From positions 3,740,501 to 3,804,500 of the forward strand of contig CP131056.1 of assembly GCA_030657355.1 (NCBI GenBank): a stretch of DNA of 64,000 bases, given 5' to 3'. Source of the stretch: Radicibacter daui. Its GTDB lineage: Bacteria > Pseudomonadota > Alphaproteobacteria > Radicibacterales > Radicibacteraceae. Below, piece by piece: positions 42,144 to 51,587 of this stretch. The notes under the pieces are model-generated. The model was not told where the DNA came from and did not search any database. It saw only the letters and a list, made by a program, of their open reading frames with translations. Both the position numbers and the translations under genes were made by a program. Position 1 is the stretch's first letter. Every line of letters begins with the position of its first letter.

Positions 42144-43519
42144 CAGACGAAATCCGGCCGGGTTTTGGCCAGCAAGGCCCGCATGCGCTCATAGGAAGCC
42201 GCCGGCGGCAGCGCCTTGTCGAAACCTTCCTTGCGGTCGCCGGCCTTGCAGGTTGCGTCATAACCCACCTTGGCCACCACGCCGCCCGCCTCCTGCGGTT
42301 CGGAGCGGTCAGCCGGCAGGTCGGTCACGATCAGGATGTCGCGCTCTGCCCGCATGCGGGTGGCCTTGGCCAGCTCCACCGCCGCCAGATCCCACGGGTC
42401 GACATCGCTGTCGACGATGGTCACGTTCTTGATGATGCTGACGGCGCCCCAGCAGATGGCCATGGCGCGCCTTGCCTGCCCGGGCCGCGGCTTGTCGATC
42501 TGCACCACCACATTGTTGCGCCCGCTGCCGGAAGCGGTGACGGCAACTTCCCCCACATTCAGCATGCTGCGGGAAAGCTGGGCCTTGAGGCTCGCCGCGA
42601 TGGCGACGCCGCCCAGATAGATATGCTCGGCGTGGTAACCGGGCTCGATCACCTGGAACATCGCATCCTTGCGCATGGTCAGGCAGTCGAAGCTTGCCCG
42701 CACGCCGGTGCCGTAATCCTCATACATGCCGTGATATTCCGACACGAGGCCTTCGAGGATGACATCGTCGGCATGGATCTCGCCTTCGATGACGATCTCG
42801 GCTTCCGCCGGCACCAGCAGGTCCATGGTCTTGCAGCAGGTAACCCGCACCGCCTCGCCCAGCAGCGCGCCGGCGCAGTGCAGCTCATCATCGCCAAGGC
42901 CGAGATAAAGGCAGGCAGCAAGCTGGATGGCCGGGTGCGCGCCCAGAACCACGGCAAAGCGCAGGTTGCTGCCACGGGCGGCAGCCTTGCGCGCCATGAT
43001 CGCCAGATGATGGTTGGGGGCGATGCCGATCAGCGCCTCGTTCGGGCCCAACACCTTCAGGCGGGCATAGGAGGCATTGCCGAGCCCGGTTTCGGGATCG
43101 ACGGCAACCATCATGCCGGCGGAGATGTAGGGGCCGGTTTCCTTGTCGAAGAAGGTCGGCACCGGCAGGCGGGCGAGCACGTTGTCGCGGATGACCACCT
43201 GCTGCACCGGGGCCTCTTCCACCAGCACCGGGGCGATGGGCTTGTGAACGGAGGCAAGCAGCGTCTTCTGGATATCGGCCTTCGGCACATCCAGCGCCAT
43301 CGCCACCCGGTCGAGGCTGGAGAGGAAGTTGCCGAAGATCGGCATGTCATAGCCCTTGATGCGCGAGAGCTTGACCGCCGCCTTTTCATCGACGAGCGAA
43401 AACATCGCCGAGACATCGAACACCGGATCGACCGGATCCTCGATCACCACCAGCTCGCCCTGGCGGGCCAGGGCATCCATCATTCCGCGGCAGGACTGGT
43501 CGCGCAGCGCCTCAGACAT
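42143..43519 (-). CDS. UbiD-family prFMN-dependent decarboxylase
   Basis: A 458-residue decarboxylase of the UbiD family, acting reversibly on aromatic, heteroaromatic or acrylic acids. The expected catalytic Arg-Glu-Glu triad is visible: Arg153 in GNASYAR, and Glu256 and Glu261 in LEGLVSEYHGMYEDYG, keeping the five-residue spacing of the family. NHHLAIMARKAA near 170 and LNVGEVAVTASG also match. The ATG at 43519 is preceded by GGAGGACGGG; a TTG six codons upstream overlaps that site. It is the first gene of the run, so its substrate is probably at the centre of the pathway. The flanking ammonia-lyase suggests an arylacrylate or a ring acid; this is inference. Confidence 0.87.
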   Translation of the reverse strand: MSEALRDQSCRGMMDALARQGELVVIEDPVDPVFDVSAMFSLVDEKAAVKLSRIKGYDMPIFGNFLSSLDRVAMALDVPKADIQKTLLASVHKPIAPVLVEEAPVQQVVIRDNVLARLPVPTFFDKETGPYISAGMMVAVDPETGLGNASYARLKVLGPNEALIGIAPNHHLAIMARKAAARGSNLRFAVVLGAHPAIQLAACLYLGLGDDELHCAGALLGEAVRVTCCKTMDLLVPAEAEIVIEGEIHADDVILEGLVSEYHGMYEDYGTGVRASFDCLTMRKDAMFQVIEPGYHAEHIYLGGVAIAASLKAQLSRSMLNVGEVAVTASGSGRNNVVVQIDKPRPGQARRAMAICWGAVSIIKNVTIVDSDVDPWDLAAVELAKATRMRAERDILIVTDLPADRSEPQEAGGVVAKVGYDATCKAGDRKEGFDKALPPAASYERMRALLAKTRPDFV

Positions 43520-43996
43520 CGGCCCGTCCTCCGGCAAGGGCAGTGCCGGCCCACAGGCTCATTCGTATCCGGAGATCGAGAAACGCCACGGAAAACCCCT
43601 TCCCTCGCCACCAAACCAGTCTCGTGAGGGGCATAATGAGAAGGGCGTACAGGCTTGAGTAGCCCGTGAAAATGAAAACCAGCCATAGGTTTTTTAGAAC
43701 GATTGCCCGCCATAACATTTGCGGCACAACCGATGGCATGGACCGGAGGAGCGAGTGACCAGCCTGCCGCGCCAACCGGCATCACAGATGCCAATCAGGA
43801 ACAATTTATAAATATATCAATTAATTAATCAGAAACAGCGACCAGAAAATCGATCTTTCCAGCGCCTACATCCATCAAAGGAAAACATCCCTTCAATTGC
43901 GAGATAGCGCCTTCCCCTCACGCATCGGGATACTCTGGCGATGGCACAGCCATCGGTCCGATAGCCCGTCATGAGCATTAGCGAGGCCGGCCGCCC
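43520..43996. promoter_or_regulatory. AT-rich intergenic region, promoter of the ubiD gene run
   Basis: A 477-bp gap upstream of ubiD and downstream of the sugar dehydrogenase gene, both on the minus strand. It contains the most AT-rich stretch I see in the window (about 43801-43840), with palindromes ATTTATAAAT (43805-43814) and ATTAATTAAT (43821-43830). These are candidate operator or bending sites for the tandem LysR protein. I see no clear sigma-54 (GG-N10-GC) box and no convincing gene; an 87-codon minus frame at 43512-43775 was rejected. Confidence 0.5.
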
Positions 43997-45235
43997 TCAG
44001 TTTTCCGGCGTCACCCGGATGAGCGCCCCATCGGCCTCATCGGTCAGCAGCATCACCGCCCCGTCCCTGGCCACCGCCACATCGCGCACGCGGCCGATGC
44101 CGTGGAGATACCGCGCCTCCCCGGTCACCTTGCCGTCTTTCAGCGTCAGGCGGACGAGATATTGGCTGCCAAGGCCACCGATGAGAGCGCTGCCGTTCCA
44201 GCCGGGGAAAAGATCGCCCTCATAGAAAACAAGGCCGCTAGGGGCGATCACCGGGTCCCAGTAATAAACCGGCTGCTCCATCCCGGCTTTGGCGGTAATG
44301 CCGTCGCCGATGGGCCGGCCGCTATAGTCGATGCCGTAGGTGATGACGGGCCAGCCGTAATTCTTGCCGGATTCCGGGTGGTTCAGCTCATCCCCGCCAC
44401 GCGGGCCATGCTCCACCGTCCAGAGGCGTCCTTCCGGATCAAGCGCGGCGCCCTGCAGGTTGCGGTGGCCCCAGGACCAGATTTCCGGCAGCGCGCCCGC
44501 GATCTTCGGATTGTCCTTTGCCGGCCCGCCTTCCGGGTCGATACGCACCACCTTGCCGAGATCGGTGGTGATGTCCTGCGCCAGCTGGCGCGGCTGCGGC
44601 AACATGCGCTCCCCCAGCGTCACGAAGAGCGCACCCTTGCCGTCAAAGACAAGGCGGGAGCCAAAATGCCCGCGTGAAGCCCAGCCGGGTTGCTGGCGGA
44701 AGATGACCTTCACGCCGGTCAGCGCCGCGCCATCCGGCGACAGGGTGCCGGTGGCAACGGCGGTGCCGTTCTTGCCGTCCTCGCGCGGCTCGGCATAGGT
44801 CCACCACACCCGCCTTGTAGCGGCAAAATCCCCCCGCACAGCCACATCCAGAAGCCCGCCCTGCCCCTCGGCCATCACGGCAGGCACGCCCTTGACCGGT
44901 GCCGACAGCCGGCCATCCGCCGCGACAAGACGCAGGCGGCCTGGCCGTTCCGTCACCAGCCAGCTCCCATCCGGCAGTTCGGCCATGCCCCAGGGACGCT
45001 CAAGCCCACTGGCGACCACCGCCGTTTTGAGCTTCACCCCATCCGTAATCTCCGGCGCCCGGGTCTGCCCGGGAAAAGCCGGCGTCTGGCCTTTGGCGTT
45101 GGGCGGGGCGGCGTTGAAATCCTGCGCCACCACCGGCCCGGCCAGCAAGGTGCCGATGCACAACAGGGCCAGAGCGAGGCGGGCGCGGGCCCGGCTGGCG
45201 GCATGCTCCAGGCTCTGCGATGTGAGGACGGACAT
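43997..45235 (-). CDS. PQQ-dependent aldose sugar dehydrogenase (YliI/Asd type)
   Basis: A 412-residue periplasmic beta-propeller oxidoreductase. It has a signal peptide (LALALLCIGTLLAGPVVAQ). Typical blocks are LERPWGMAELPDGSWLVTERPGRLRLV near residue 78, QGGLLDVAVRGDFAA, the Ca/PQQ-loop segment VRIDPEGGPAKDNP, IWSWGHRNLQGAALDPEGRLW, and EHGPRGGDELNHPESGKNYGWP. It oxidises aldoses or other sugars using PQQ. PQQ synthesis genes are not in the window. AGGAGCG precedes the ATG. It appears to be transcribed alone or with the cupin gene 83 bp upstream. Confidence 0.9.
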   Translation of the reverse strand: MSVLTSQSLEHAASRARARLALALLCIGTLLAGPVVAQDFNAAPPNAKGQTPAFPGQTRAPEITDGVKLKTAVVASGLERPWGMAELPDGSWLVTERPGRLRLVAADGRLSAPVKGVPAVMAEGQGGLLDVAVRGDFAATRRVWWTYAEPREDGKNGTAVATGTLSPDGAALTGVKVIFRQQPGWASRGHFGSRLVFDGKGALFVTLGERMLPQPRQLAQDITTDLGKVVRIDPEGGPAKDNPKIAGALPEIWSWGHRNLQGAALDPEGRLWTVEHGPRGGDELNHPESGKNYGWPVITYGIDYSGRPIGDGITAKAGMEQPVYYWDPVIAPSGLVFYEGDLFPGWNGSALIGGLGSQYLVRLTLKDGKVTGEARYLHGIGRVRDVAVARDGAVMLLTDEADGALIRVTPEN

Positions 45236-45318
45236 TGGAGGACGCTCCTTTTGCTTGTGGGCAGAAGGCCGGGTTCCGGCAGGCGTCCGGACAGGAGAGC
45301 GGGAGTTTTCTGTCAGCC

Positions 45319-45726
45319 TTATGGCAACTTGCCGCCGAGATAATCCTCGTCGCTCACCTGCTCCAGCCAGGTGACGGGCGAGCCGTTCACCGCTTCGGCG
45401 ATGGCGACATGGGTGACGGAGGTGGTGTCGGTGGCGCCGTGCCAGTGCTTTTCATCAGGGGCGAACCACACCACATCGCCGGGGCGGATTTCTTCCACCG
45501 GGCCGCCCAGCGTCTGCGCCCAGCCAAGGCCGGAGGTGACGACCAGAAGCTGGCCCAGCGGATGGGTGTGCCAGGCCGTGCGGGCGCCGGGCTCGAAGGT
45601 CACGATGGCGCCGCCGGTGCGGGCCGGCTCCGCCGCCTTGAAGGGCGTGTCGATGCGCACCGCGCCGGTGAAATAGTCGGCGGGGCCCTTGACGGAAGGG
45701 CTGGTGCCGTTGCGCTTGATATCCAT
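45319..45726 (-). CDS. Cupin-domain protein
   Basis: A 135-residue single-domain cupin. Motif 1 is [18 protein letters not shown] with two metal His and Gln in place of the usual Glu. Motif 2 is [17 protein letters not shown] with the third His. The sequence [16 protein letters not shown] at the N-terminus is common in small cupins linked to carboxymuconolactone- or hydroxynitrile-lyase-like proteins. It is either a metal-dependent enzyme or a small-molecule binder; the substrate is unknown. It lies between the sugar and alcohol dehydrogenase genes on the same strand. Confidence 0.85.
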   Translation of the reverse strand: MDIKRNGTSPSVKGPADYFTGAVRIDTPFKAAEPARTGGAIVTFEPGARTAWHTHPLGQLLVVTSGLGWAQTLGGPVEEIRPGDVVWFAPDEKHWHGATDTTSVTHVAIAEAVNGSPVTWLEQVSDEDYLGGKLP

Positions 45727-45791
45727 TGTTCAGTCTCCAGTCTTGCCCTGCCACCGCCCAGGCGGCGGCAGCCAGCGAAAAATTCAAAAGC

Positions 45792-46847
45792 TCAGGCTGC
45801 CGGCTGCTTCAGCGAAGCCATGTCGATCACGAAGCGGTAGCGCACATCGGATTTTTCCATGCGCTCGAAGGCATGGTTGATCTCTTCCATGCGGATGATC
45901 TCGCACTCCGGCAGGATGTTCATGCGCCCGCAGAAATCGAGCACCTCCTGCGTTTCGCGGATGCCGCCGATGACGGAGCCGGCAATACGGCGGCGACCGA
46001 GGATCATCGGCACGGTGGTGAATTCCGGCATTCCGCCAACCTGACCGACAAGGCAGAGGGTGCCGTCGATGTCGAGCAGCGGCAGGTAGGGGTTGATGTC
46101 GTGCTTGACCGGCACGGTATCGATGATGAGATCGAAGCCATTGGCGGCAGCCGCCATGGCCGCCGTATCGGAGGAGACGAGAAAACCGTCCGCCCCCAGT
46201 TCGCGCGCATCATGTTCCTTGCCCGGCGAGCGGCTGATGACCGTCACATGCGCCCCCATGCCGGCGGCAAGCTTGATCGCCATATGGCCAAGCCCGCCCA
46301 TGCCCACCACGCCGACCCGGCTGCCGGGGCCGACATTCCAGGTGCGCAGCGGCGAGTAAGTGGTGACGCCGGCGCACAGCAGTGGGGCCACGCGGGCGAG
46401 ATGCAGGTTGGACGGCACGCGCAGCACAAACTCCTCGCGCACCACCAGATGCTTGGCATAACCGCCCAGCGTGTTTTCCCCGCTGATGCGGTCCGGCGCG
46501 TTGTAGGTGCCGGTCATGCCTTCACGGCAATATTGCTCCTCGCCGGCATGGCACTGGTCGCAATGCTGGCAGCTGTCGACCATGCAGCCGACGGCAACAT
46601 GGTCGCCCACCTTGTATTTCGTGACGCCGGAGCCAATCTCGGTCACGCGGCCGACGATCTCATGGCCGGGAACGGCGGGATAAACCGTCCAGCCCCAGTC
46701 ATTGCGGGCGGTGTGCAGGTCGCTGTGGCAGACGCCGCAATAAAGGATCTCCATCGCCACATCATTGGCGCGCAGGTCGCGCCGCTCGAAGGAGAAGGGC
46801 GCCAGCGGGGCGGTGGGGCTTTCGGCGGCATAGCCAATCGTCTTCAT
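45792..46847 (-). CDS. Zinc-dependent NAD(P) alcohol dehydrogenase (YahK/CAD type)
   Basis: A 351-residue medium-chain dehydrogenase. The catalytic zinc site is CGVCHSDLH near residue 37, with GHEIVGRVTEIGSGV. The structural zinc Cys set lies in MVDSCQHCDQCHAGEEQYC near 90-110, and the cofactor motif is VGVVGMGGLGHMAIKLA near 175. It reduces aldehydes broadly, NADPH-dependent in close relatives. A LysR gene is divergent across an intergenic palindrome, suggesting induction by an aldehyde or related effector. Confidence 0.92.
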   Translation of the reverse strand: MKTIGYAAESPTAPLAPFSFERRDLRANDVAMEILYCGVCHSDLHTARNDWGWTVYPAVPGHEIVGRVTEIGSGVTKYKVGDHVAVGCMVDSCQHCDQCHAGEEQYCREGMTGTYNAPDRISGENTLGGYAKHLVVREEFVLRVPSNLHLARVAPLLCAGVTTYSPLRTWNVGPGSRVGVVGMGGLGHMAIKLAAGMGAHVTVISRSPGKEHDARELGADGFLVSSDTAAMAAAANGFDLIIDTVPVKHDINPYLPLLDIDGTLCLVGQVGGMPEFTTVPMILGRRRIAGSVIGGIRETQEVLDFCGRMNILPECEIIRMEEINHAFERMEKSDVRYRFVIDMASLKQPAA

Positions 46848-46940
46848 CGAGGGGGCTTTCTGCAGGTGTGAAACAGGGATGGAGGGGCCGGCTATGCTGC
46901 CGCCCCTCGCCTTGCCCCGGACTCTATGCCTTGCCCGCCC

Positions 46941-46965
46941 TGCCGATTAGCCCGCATAATCGGCA
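46941..46965. promoter_or_regulatory. Palindromic LysR-type operator between adh and lysR
   Basis: TGCCGATTA (46941-46949), 7 nt, TAATCGGCA (46957-46965) is a perfect 9-bp inverted repeat and contains the T-N11-A pattern of LysR sites. A second palindrome, AATATC-G-GATATT (46972-46984), sits just before the lysR start. Both genes could be controlled from here. Confidence 0.75.
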
Positions 46966-46989
46966 TGAACTAATATCGGATATTCATGA

Positions 46990-47901
46990 ATGAAGCGCGA
47001 CGAGCTGGGCGATCTCGCGGCCTTTCTGGCAGTGGTGGAGGATGGCAGCTTTACGAAAGCCGCCGCCCGGATCGGCACCTCGCAATCCGCCCTCAGCCAT
47101 ACGCTGCGCCGGCTGGAGGAGCGGCTGGGAGTGCGGCTTTTAACCCGCACCACCCGCAGGGTGGCGCCGACACAGGCCGGCGAACAACTCGCCAGCACCC
47201 TGCGCCCGGCCTTTGACGATATCGGCGCGCGGCTGCAATCGCTGACCGCCCTGCGCCAGCAGCCGGCCGGCACTATACGCCTCACCTCCAGCAAGTTTGC
47301 CGCCGACCGGATCGTCTTTCCCGCCGCCGCGGCGCTGATGGCGGACTATCCGGAAATCCGCATCGAGATTTCCATCGACCAGCGCCTGACCGACATCGTG
47401 GCCGAGCGTTTCGATGCCGGCGTGCGGCTGGGCGACCAGGTGCAGAAAGACATGATCGCCGTGCCCATCGGCCCGCCGATCCGCATGGTAGTGGCCGGCT
47501 CTCCCGCTTATTTCGCCGCTCACGGCAAACCGGAAAGCCCGCAGGCCCTTGCCCGGCACAACTGCCTCAACCTGCGCCTGCCCACCCTCGGCGGGCTTTA
47601 TCCCTGGGAATTCGAGCGCGACGGCCGGCCGGTCAATGTGCGGGTGGAAGGCCAGTTTACCTGCAACGACCCGGCCATCCTGATAAGCGCCGCCATCAGA
47701 GGGCTCGGCCTCATCTGCCTGCCCGACGATCATCTGGGCCCACTGGTCGAGGAGGGAAAGCTGGAAGCGGCGCTGGAGGACTGGAGCGCCCCGTTTGCCG
47801 GTTACCACCTTTATTATCCCAGCCGCCGCCAGCAGACCCCGGCCTTCGAACTGCTGGTGCAGCGGCTGCGCTATCGCCCCGATGTCGGTCAGGTCAGTTA
47901 A
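46990..47901 (+). CDS. LysR-family transcriptional regulator
   Basis: A 303-residue regulator. Its N-terminal helix-turn-helix is GSFTKAAARIGTSQSALSHTLRR, followed by LGVRLLTRTTRRVAPTQAGEQL. The effector domain shows IRLTSSKFAADRIVFPAAAAL, VAERFDAGVRLGDQVQKDMIA and the closing LYYPSRRQQTPAFELLV, as in the aldehyde/quinone-responsive YhjC-like subgroup. It is divergent from the alcohol dehydrogenase gene and its stop overlaps the convergent ridA stop by 4 nt. It probably controls the alcohol dehydrogenase and itself. Confidence 0.92.
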   Translation: MKRDELGDLAAFLAVVEDGSFTKAAARIGTSQSALSHTLRRLEERLGVRLLTRTTRRVAPTQAGEQLASTLRPAFDDIGARLQSLTALRQQPAGTIRLTSSKFAADRIVFPAAAALMADYPEIRIEISIDQRLTDIVAERFDAGVRLGDQVQKDMIAVPIGPPIRMVVAGSPAYFAAHGKPESPQALARHNCLNLRLPTLGGLYPWEFERDGRPVNVRVEGQFTCNDPAILISAAIRGLGLICLPDDHLGPLVEEGKLEAALEDWSAPFAGYHLYYPSRRQQTPAFELLVQRLRYRPDVGQVS

Positions 47902-48299
47902 GCCGGGCGCCGCGCGATAAAGTCGATCTCCACCAGCGCATCATAGGCAAGGCCGGTCACGCCCACGCAGGTGCGCGCCGGCAGGCGACCTTCGGCGAAG
48001 TAGCTGCGATACGTCTCGTTGAAAGCGGCATAGTCCTGCTTGAATTCGGTGAGGAAGGCACGCGCCACCACCACATGCTCAAGGCCGAGGCCAATGCCGG
48101 CCAGCACGGTCTTGAGATTTTCCATCACATTGCGCGTCTGCGCCACGATGCCTTCCGGCAGCACGCCCGGCGTCGCCGGTGTATCGGGCATCTGCCCGGT
48201 CACGAACACCCAGCCGTCGGCTTCCGTGGCGTGGCTGAAGGGCGCGACCGGCTTCGGCCCGCCGGTGATCATATGAAAGGCAATTCCCGCGTCGGACAC
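47898..48299 (-). CDS. RidA/YjgF family enamine/imine deaminase
   Basis: A 133-residue Rid-family protein that hydrolyses reactive enamine or imine intermediates made by PLP enzymes, or a related Rid subgroup member. Blocks: MITGGPKPVAPFSHATEADGW, VFVTGQMPDTPATPG, MENLKTVLAGIGLGLEHVV and RLPARTCVGVTGLAYDALVEID. The Arg in LPARTCVGV is the conserved catalytic or carboxylate-binding Arg. I chose GTG 48299 (SDAGIAFHMIT) as the start; a longer frame would read through an 11-bp inverted repeat and lacks a ribosome site. Confidence 0.87.
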   Translation of the reverse strand: MSDAGIAFHMITGGPKPVAPFSHATEADGWVFVTGQMPDTPATPGVLPEGIVAQTRNVMENLKTVLAGIGLGLEHVVVARAFLTEFKQDYAAFNETYRSYFAEGRLPARTCVGVTGLAYDALVEIDFIARRPA

Positions 48300-48315
48300 T
48301 GGCCCTGCTCCCTGG

Positions 48316-48351
48316 TTGTGGCGCCGCAGCATGAAGCGCCCGGCGCCACAA
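48316..48351. promoter_or_regulatory. Inverted repeat upstream of ridA
   Basis: A perfect 11-bp inverted repeat TTGTGGCGCCG (48316-48326) and CGGCGCCACAA (48341-48351) with a 14-nt spacer, lying between divergent ridA and SDR genes. It could be an operator or a leader hairpin. Confidence 0.5.
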
Positions 48352-48442
48352 TGGCAAGGTTTCTTGACCCGCATGAATCGGGTGGTTGCGCTGCCCCAGC
48401 CCCTCTTATCTGGCCCTCCATGACCAACCGGAGGACACGGAT

Positions 48443-49192
48443 ATGCCTATGCTCGCAAACAGGATTGCCCTTATCACCGGCGCCTCGTCGGGGATCGGGC
48501 GCGCGACCGCCCTGCTCTTTGCCCGGGAAGGGGCGAAGCTGGTGCTGAATGCGCGCGGCGCGCGGTCGCTTGCCGGGGTCGTCACCGAGATCGAAGCCGG
48601 GGGCGGAACCGCGCTCGCCATCTCCGGCGACGCTACAGTGCCACAGACGCATGAGGCGATGGTGGAGGCAGCGCTTGGCCATTTCGGCCGGCTGGATATC
48701 GCCATCAACAATGCCGGCAGTGTCGGCGCAATGAAGCCGGCAGCGGAGATCACGGCTACAGAATGGCGGGAGACGCTGGAGACCAACCTCACCTCGGCCT
48801 TCCTCGGCGCCCGCGCCCAGATACCGGCGCTGCTGGCAACCGGCGGCGGCGCGCTGGTCTTTACCTCCAGCTTCGTGGGCACCAGCGTCGGCATTCCGGG
48901 CATGAGCGCCTATGCGGCGGCCAAGGCAGGGCTGATGGGGCTCGTCAAAGGCATTACCGCCGATTATGGCGCCGCCGGCATCCGGGCCAATGCGCTGCTG
49001 CCCGGCGGCACGGACACACCGGCGGCTGGCAGCGACGCCAACAAGGAATGGGCAGCGGGACTGCACGCGATGAAGCGCATTGCCCGGCCAGAGGAAATCG
49101 CCGCCGCCGCGCTGTTCCTTGCCAGCGACATGGCAAGCTTCGTTGCCGGCAGCGCGCTTTTTGCCGACGGGGGCAATGCTGCCGTTAAATAA
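48443..49192 (+). CDS. Short-chain dehydrogenase/reductase (SDR)
   Basis: A 249-residue classical SDR. The cofactor motif is LITGASSGIGRATALLF near residue 9, then DIAINNAGSVG near 83. Catalytic Ser is in VFTSSFVG near 137 and Tyr-x-x-x-Lys in MSAYAAAKAGLMG near 150. The C-terminus is ASDMASFVAGSALFADGGNAA. GGAGG at 48430-48434 supports the ATG at 48443. The cofactor Arg in LNARGAR suggests NADP preference. The substrate is unknown. It is divergent from ridA. Confidence 0.9.
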   Translation: MPMLANRIALITGASSGIGRATALLFAREGAKLVLNARGARSLAGVVTEIEAGGGTALAISGDATVPQTHEAMVEAALGHFGRLDIAINNAGSVGAMKPAAEITATEWRETLETNLTSAFLGARAQIPALLATGGGALVFTSSFVGTSVGIPGMSAYAAAKAGLMGLVKGITADYGAAGIRANALLPGGTDTPAAGSDANKEWAAGLHAMKRIARPEEIAAAALFLASDMASFVAGSALFADGGNAAVK

Positions 49193-49234
49193 CCGGCAGA
49201 ACGAGAGGGAGCGGGGCTGCGCGCAGCCCCGTTC

Positions 49235-49672
49235 TTACGCCTTGTTGCCCGGCAGGGTGCAGAGGGTGGAGCGGGTGAGGAAACGGCGCTCACGCCCGTT
49301 ATCGAGCGAGAACATGCCGCCCCGCCCGGGCACGACATCAATGATGAGATCGGTGTGTTTCCACATCTCGTACTGGTCGGCGCCGATATAGAAGGGCGCA
49401 CCGCCAATCTCGCCCAGCAGCACGTCACGGTCACCGACGATGAAGTCGCTGGCCGGATAACACATGGGGGACGATCCGTCGCAGCAGCCGCCGGACTGAT
49501 GGAAGAGAATCTCGCCGTGATCGGCGCGAATTTCCGCGATCAGCCTCAAGGCTTCCGGCGTTGCGCTTACCTTGGTGATGGAAGGCAGATCGGCAACCGG
49601 CGCGCCGCCGCCAAGGGCTGCGGTTGCGGCAGCGGCCGAGGCAATACCGTGAAGCGGAATGATTTCAGCCAT
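49235..49672 (-). CDS. DUF779-family protein, partner of aldehyde dehydrogenase
   Basis: A 145-residue soluble protein. Conserved blocks are ILFHQSGGCCDGSSPMCYP near residue 57, with three Cys, and YIGADQYEMWKHTDLIIDVVPGRG near 96. This family is usually found next to NAD-dependent acetaldehyde or long-chain aldehyde dehydrogenase genes, and its exact role is unknown; the Cys-rich segment suggests metal or thiol chemistry. GGGAGG precedes the ATG at 49672. It is 207 nt downstream of aldA, separated by a large hairpin. Confidence 0.85.
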   Translation of the reverse strand: MAEIIPLHGIASAAAATAALGGGAPVADLPSITKVSATPEALRLIAEIRADHGEILFHQSGGCCDGSSPMCYPASDFIVGDRDVLLGEIGGAPFYIGADQYEMWKHTDLIIDVVPGRGGMFSLDNGRERRFLTRSTLCTLPGNKA

Positions 49673-49768
49673 CTTTTTCCTCCCGGGCCGGATGTGTTTC
49701 AGGCCAATGACCGGCCCGCTTCCTTCCAGAGTAACCCCGATTGCTCTCCGGGCGTTCCCGCAAAAAGA

Positions 49769-49821
49769 CCGGCCCGGCCTTATCCGCTTTCCTTTGGGGG
49801 AAAGGGACAAGGCCGGGCCGG
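49769..49821 (-). terminator. Long hairpin between aldA and the DUF779 gene
   Basis: Perfect 13-bp GC-rich arms (49769-49781 and 49809-49821) enclose 27 nt that can itself pair partly (CTTTCC with GGAAAG). It lies about 60 nt after the aldA stop on the minus strand. On that strand it is followed by CTTTTTG. It is a partial terminator or mRNA stabiliser between the two genes. Confidence 0.65.
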
Positions 49822-49879
49822 CTGCTGCCGGCGGGAGGAGAAGCCGGCCCGGATCGCTTCCGTCAGGGACTGGCGACCC

Positions 49880-51397
<1,518 letters not shown>

Positions 51398-51536
51398 GTG
51401 TTTCCTCCTGTTATGGGCGCCGTCGCCTTGTCCGGCCCTCCCCGGTCGGGGGAGCCGGTGCGGCACCTTCAGGAAGAAACGCTACGCCCGCCGCCGGGCA
51501 CGCGGCAGTCCCCCGCCCACGCTTGCGCACCCGGTC

Positions 51537-51554
51537 TGTCGCAGTTCTGAGACA
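51537..51554. promoter_or_regulatory. Candidate operator upstream of aldA
   Basis: TGTCGCAGTTCTGAGACA is an 18-bp near-perfect palindrome (one mismatched pair) between the regulator gene and aldA. Its outer TGTC...GACA arms make it a likely binding site for the Fis-type helix-turn-helix of the adjacent regulator. Confidence 0.6.
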
Positions 51555-51587
51555 GTTCGGCGAATAAAATGAAAGCGGGCAAAAAAC

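Noticed and set aside
43512-43775. 87-codon minus-strand frame upstream of ubiD with a hydrophobic middle
   Set aside because: It overlaps the ubiD ribosome site and start, has no ribosome site of its own, and its sequence does not resemble a membrane protein family. More likely it is the leader region of the ubiD transcript.
51398-51587. Sigma-54 promoter upstream of aldA
   Set aside because: The regulator resembles AcoR, so I searched for a GG-N10-GC element. None fits, and the regulator lacks the AAA+ domain needed for sigma-54 activation.
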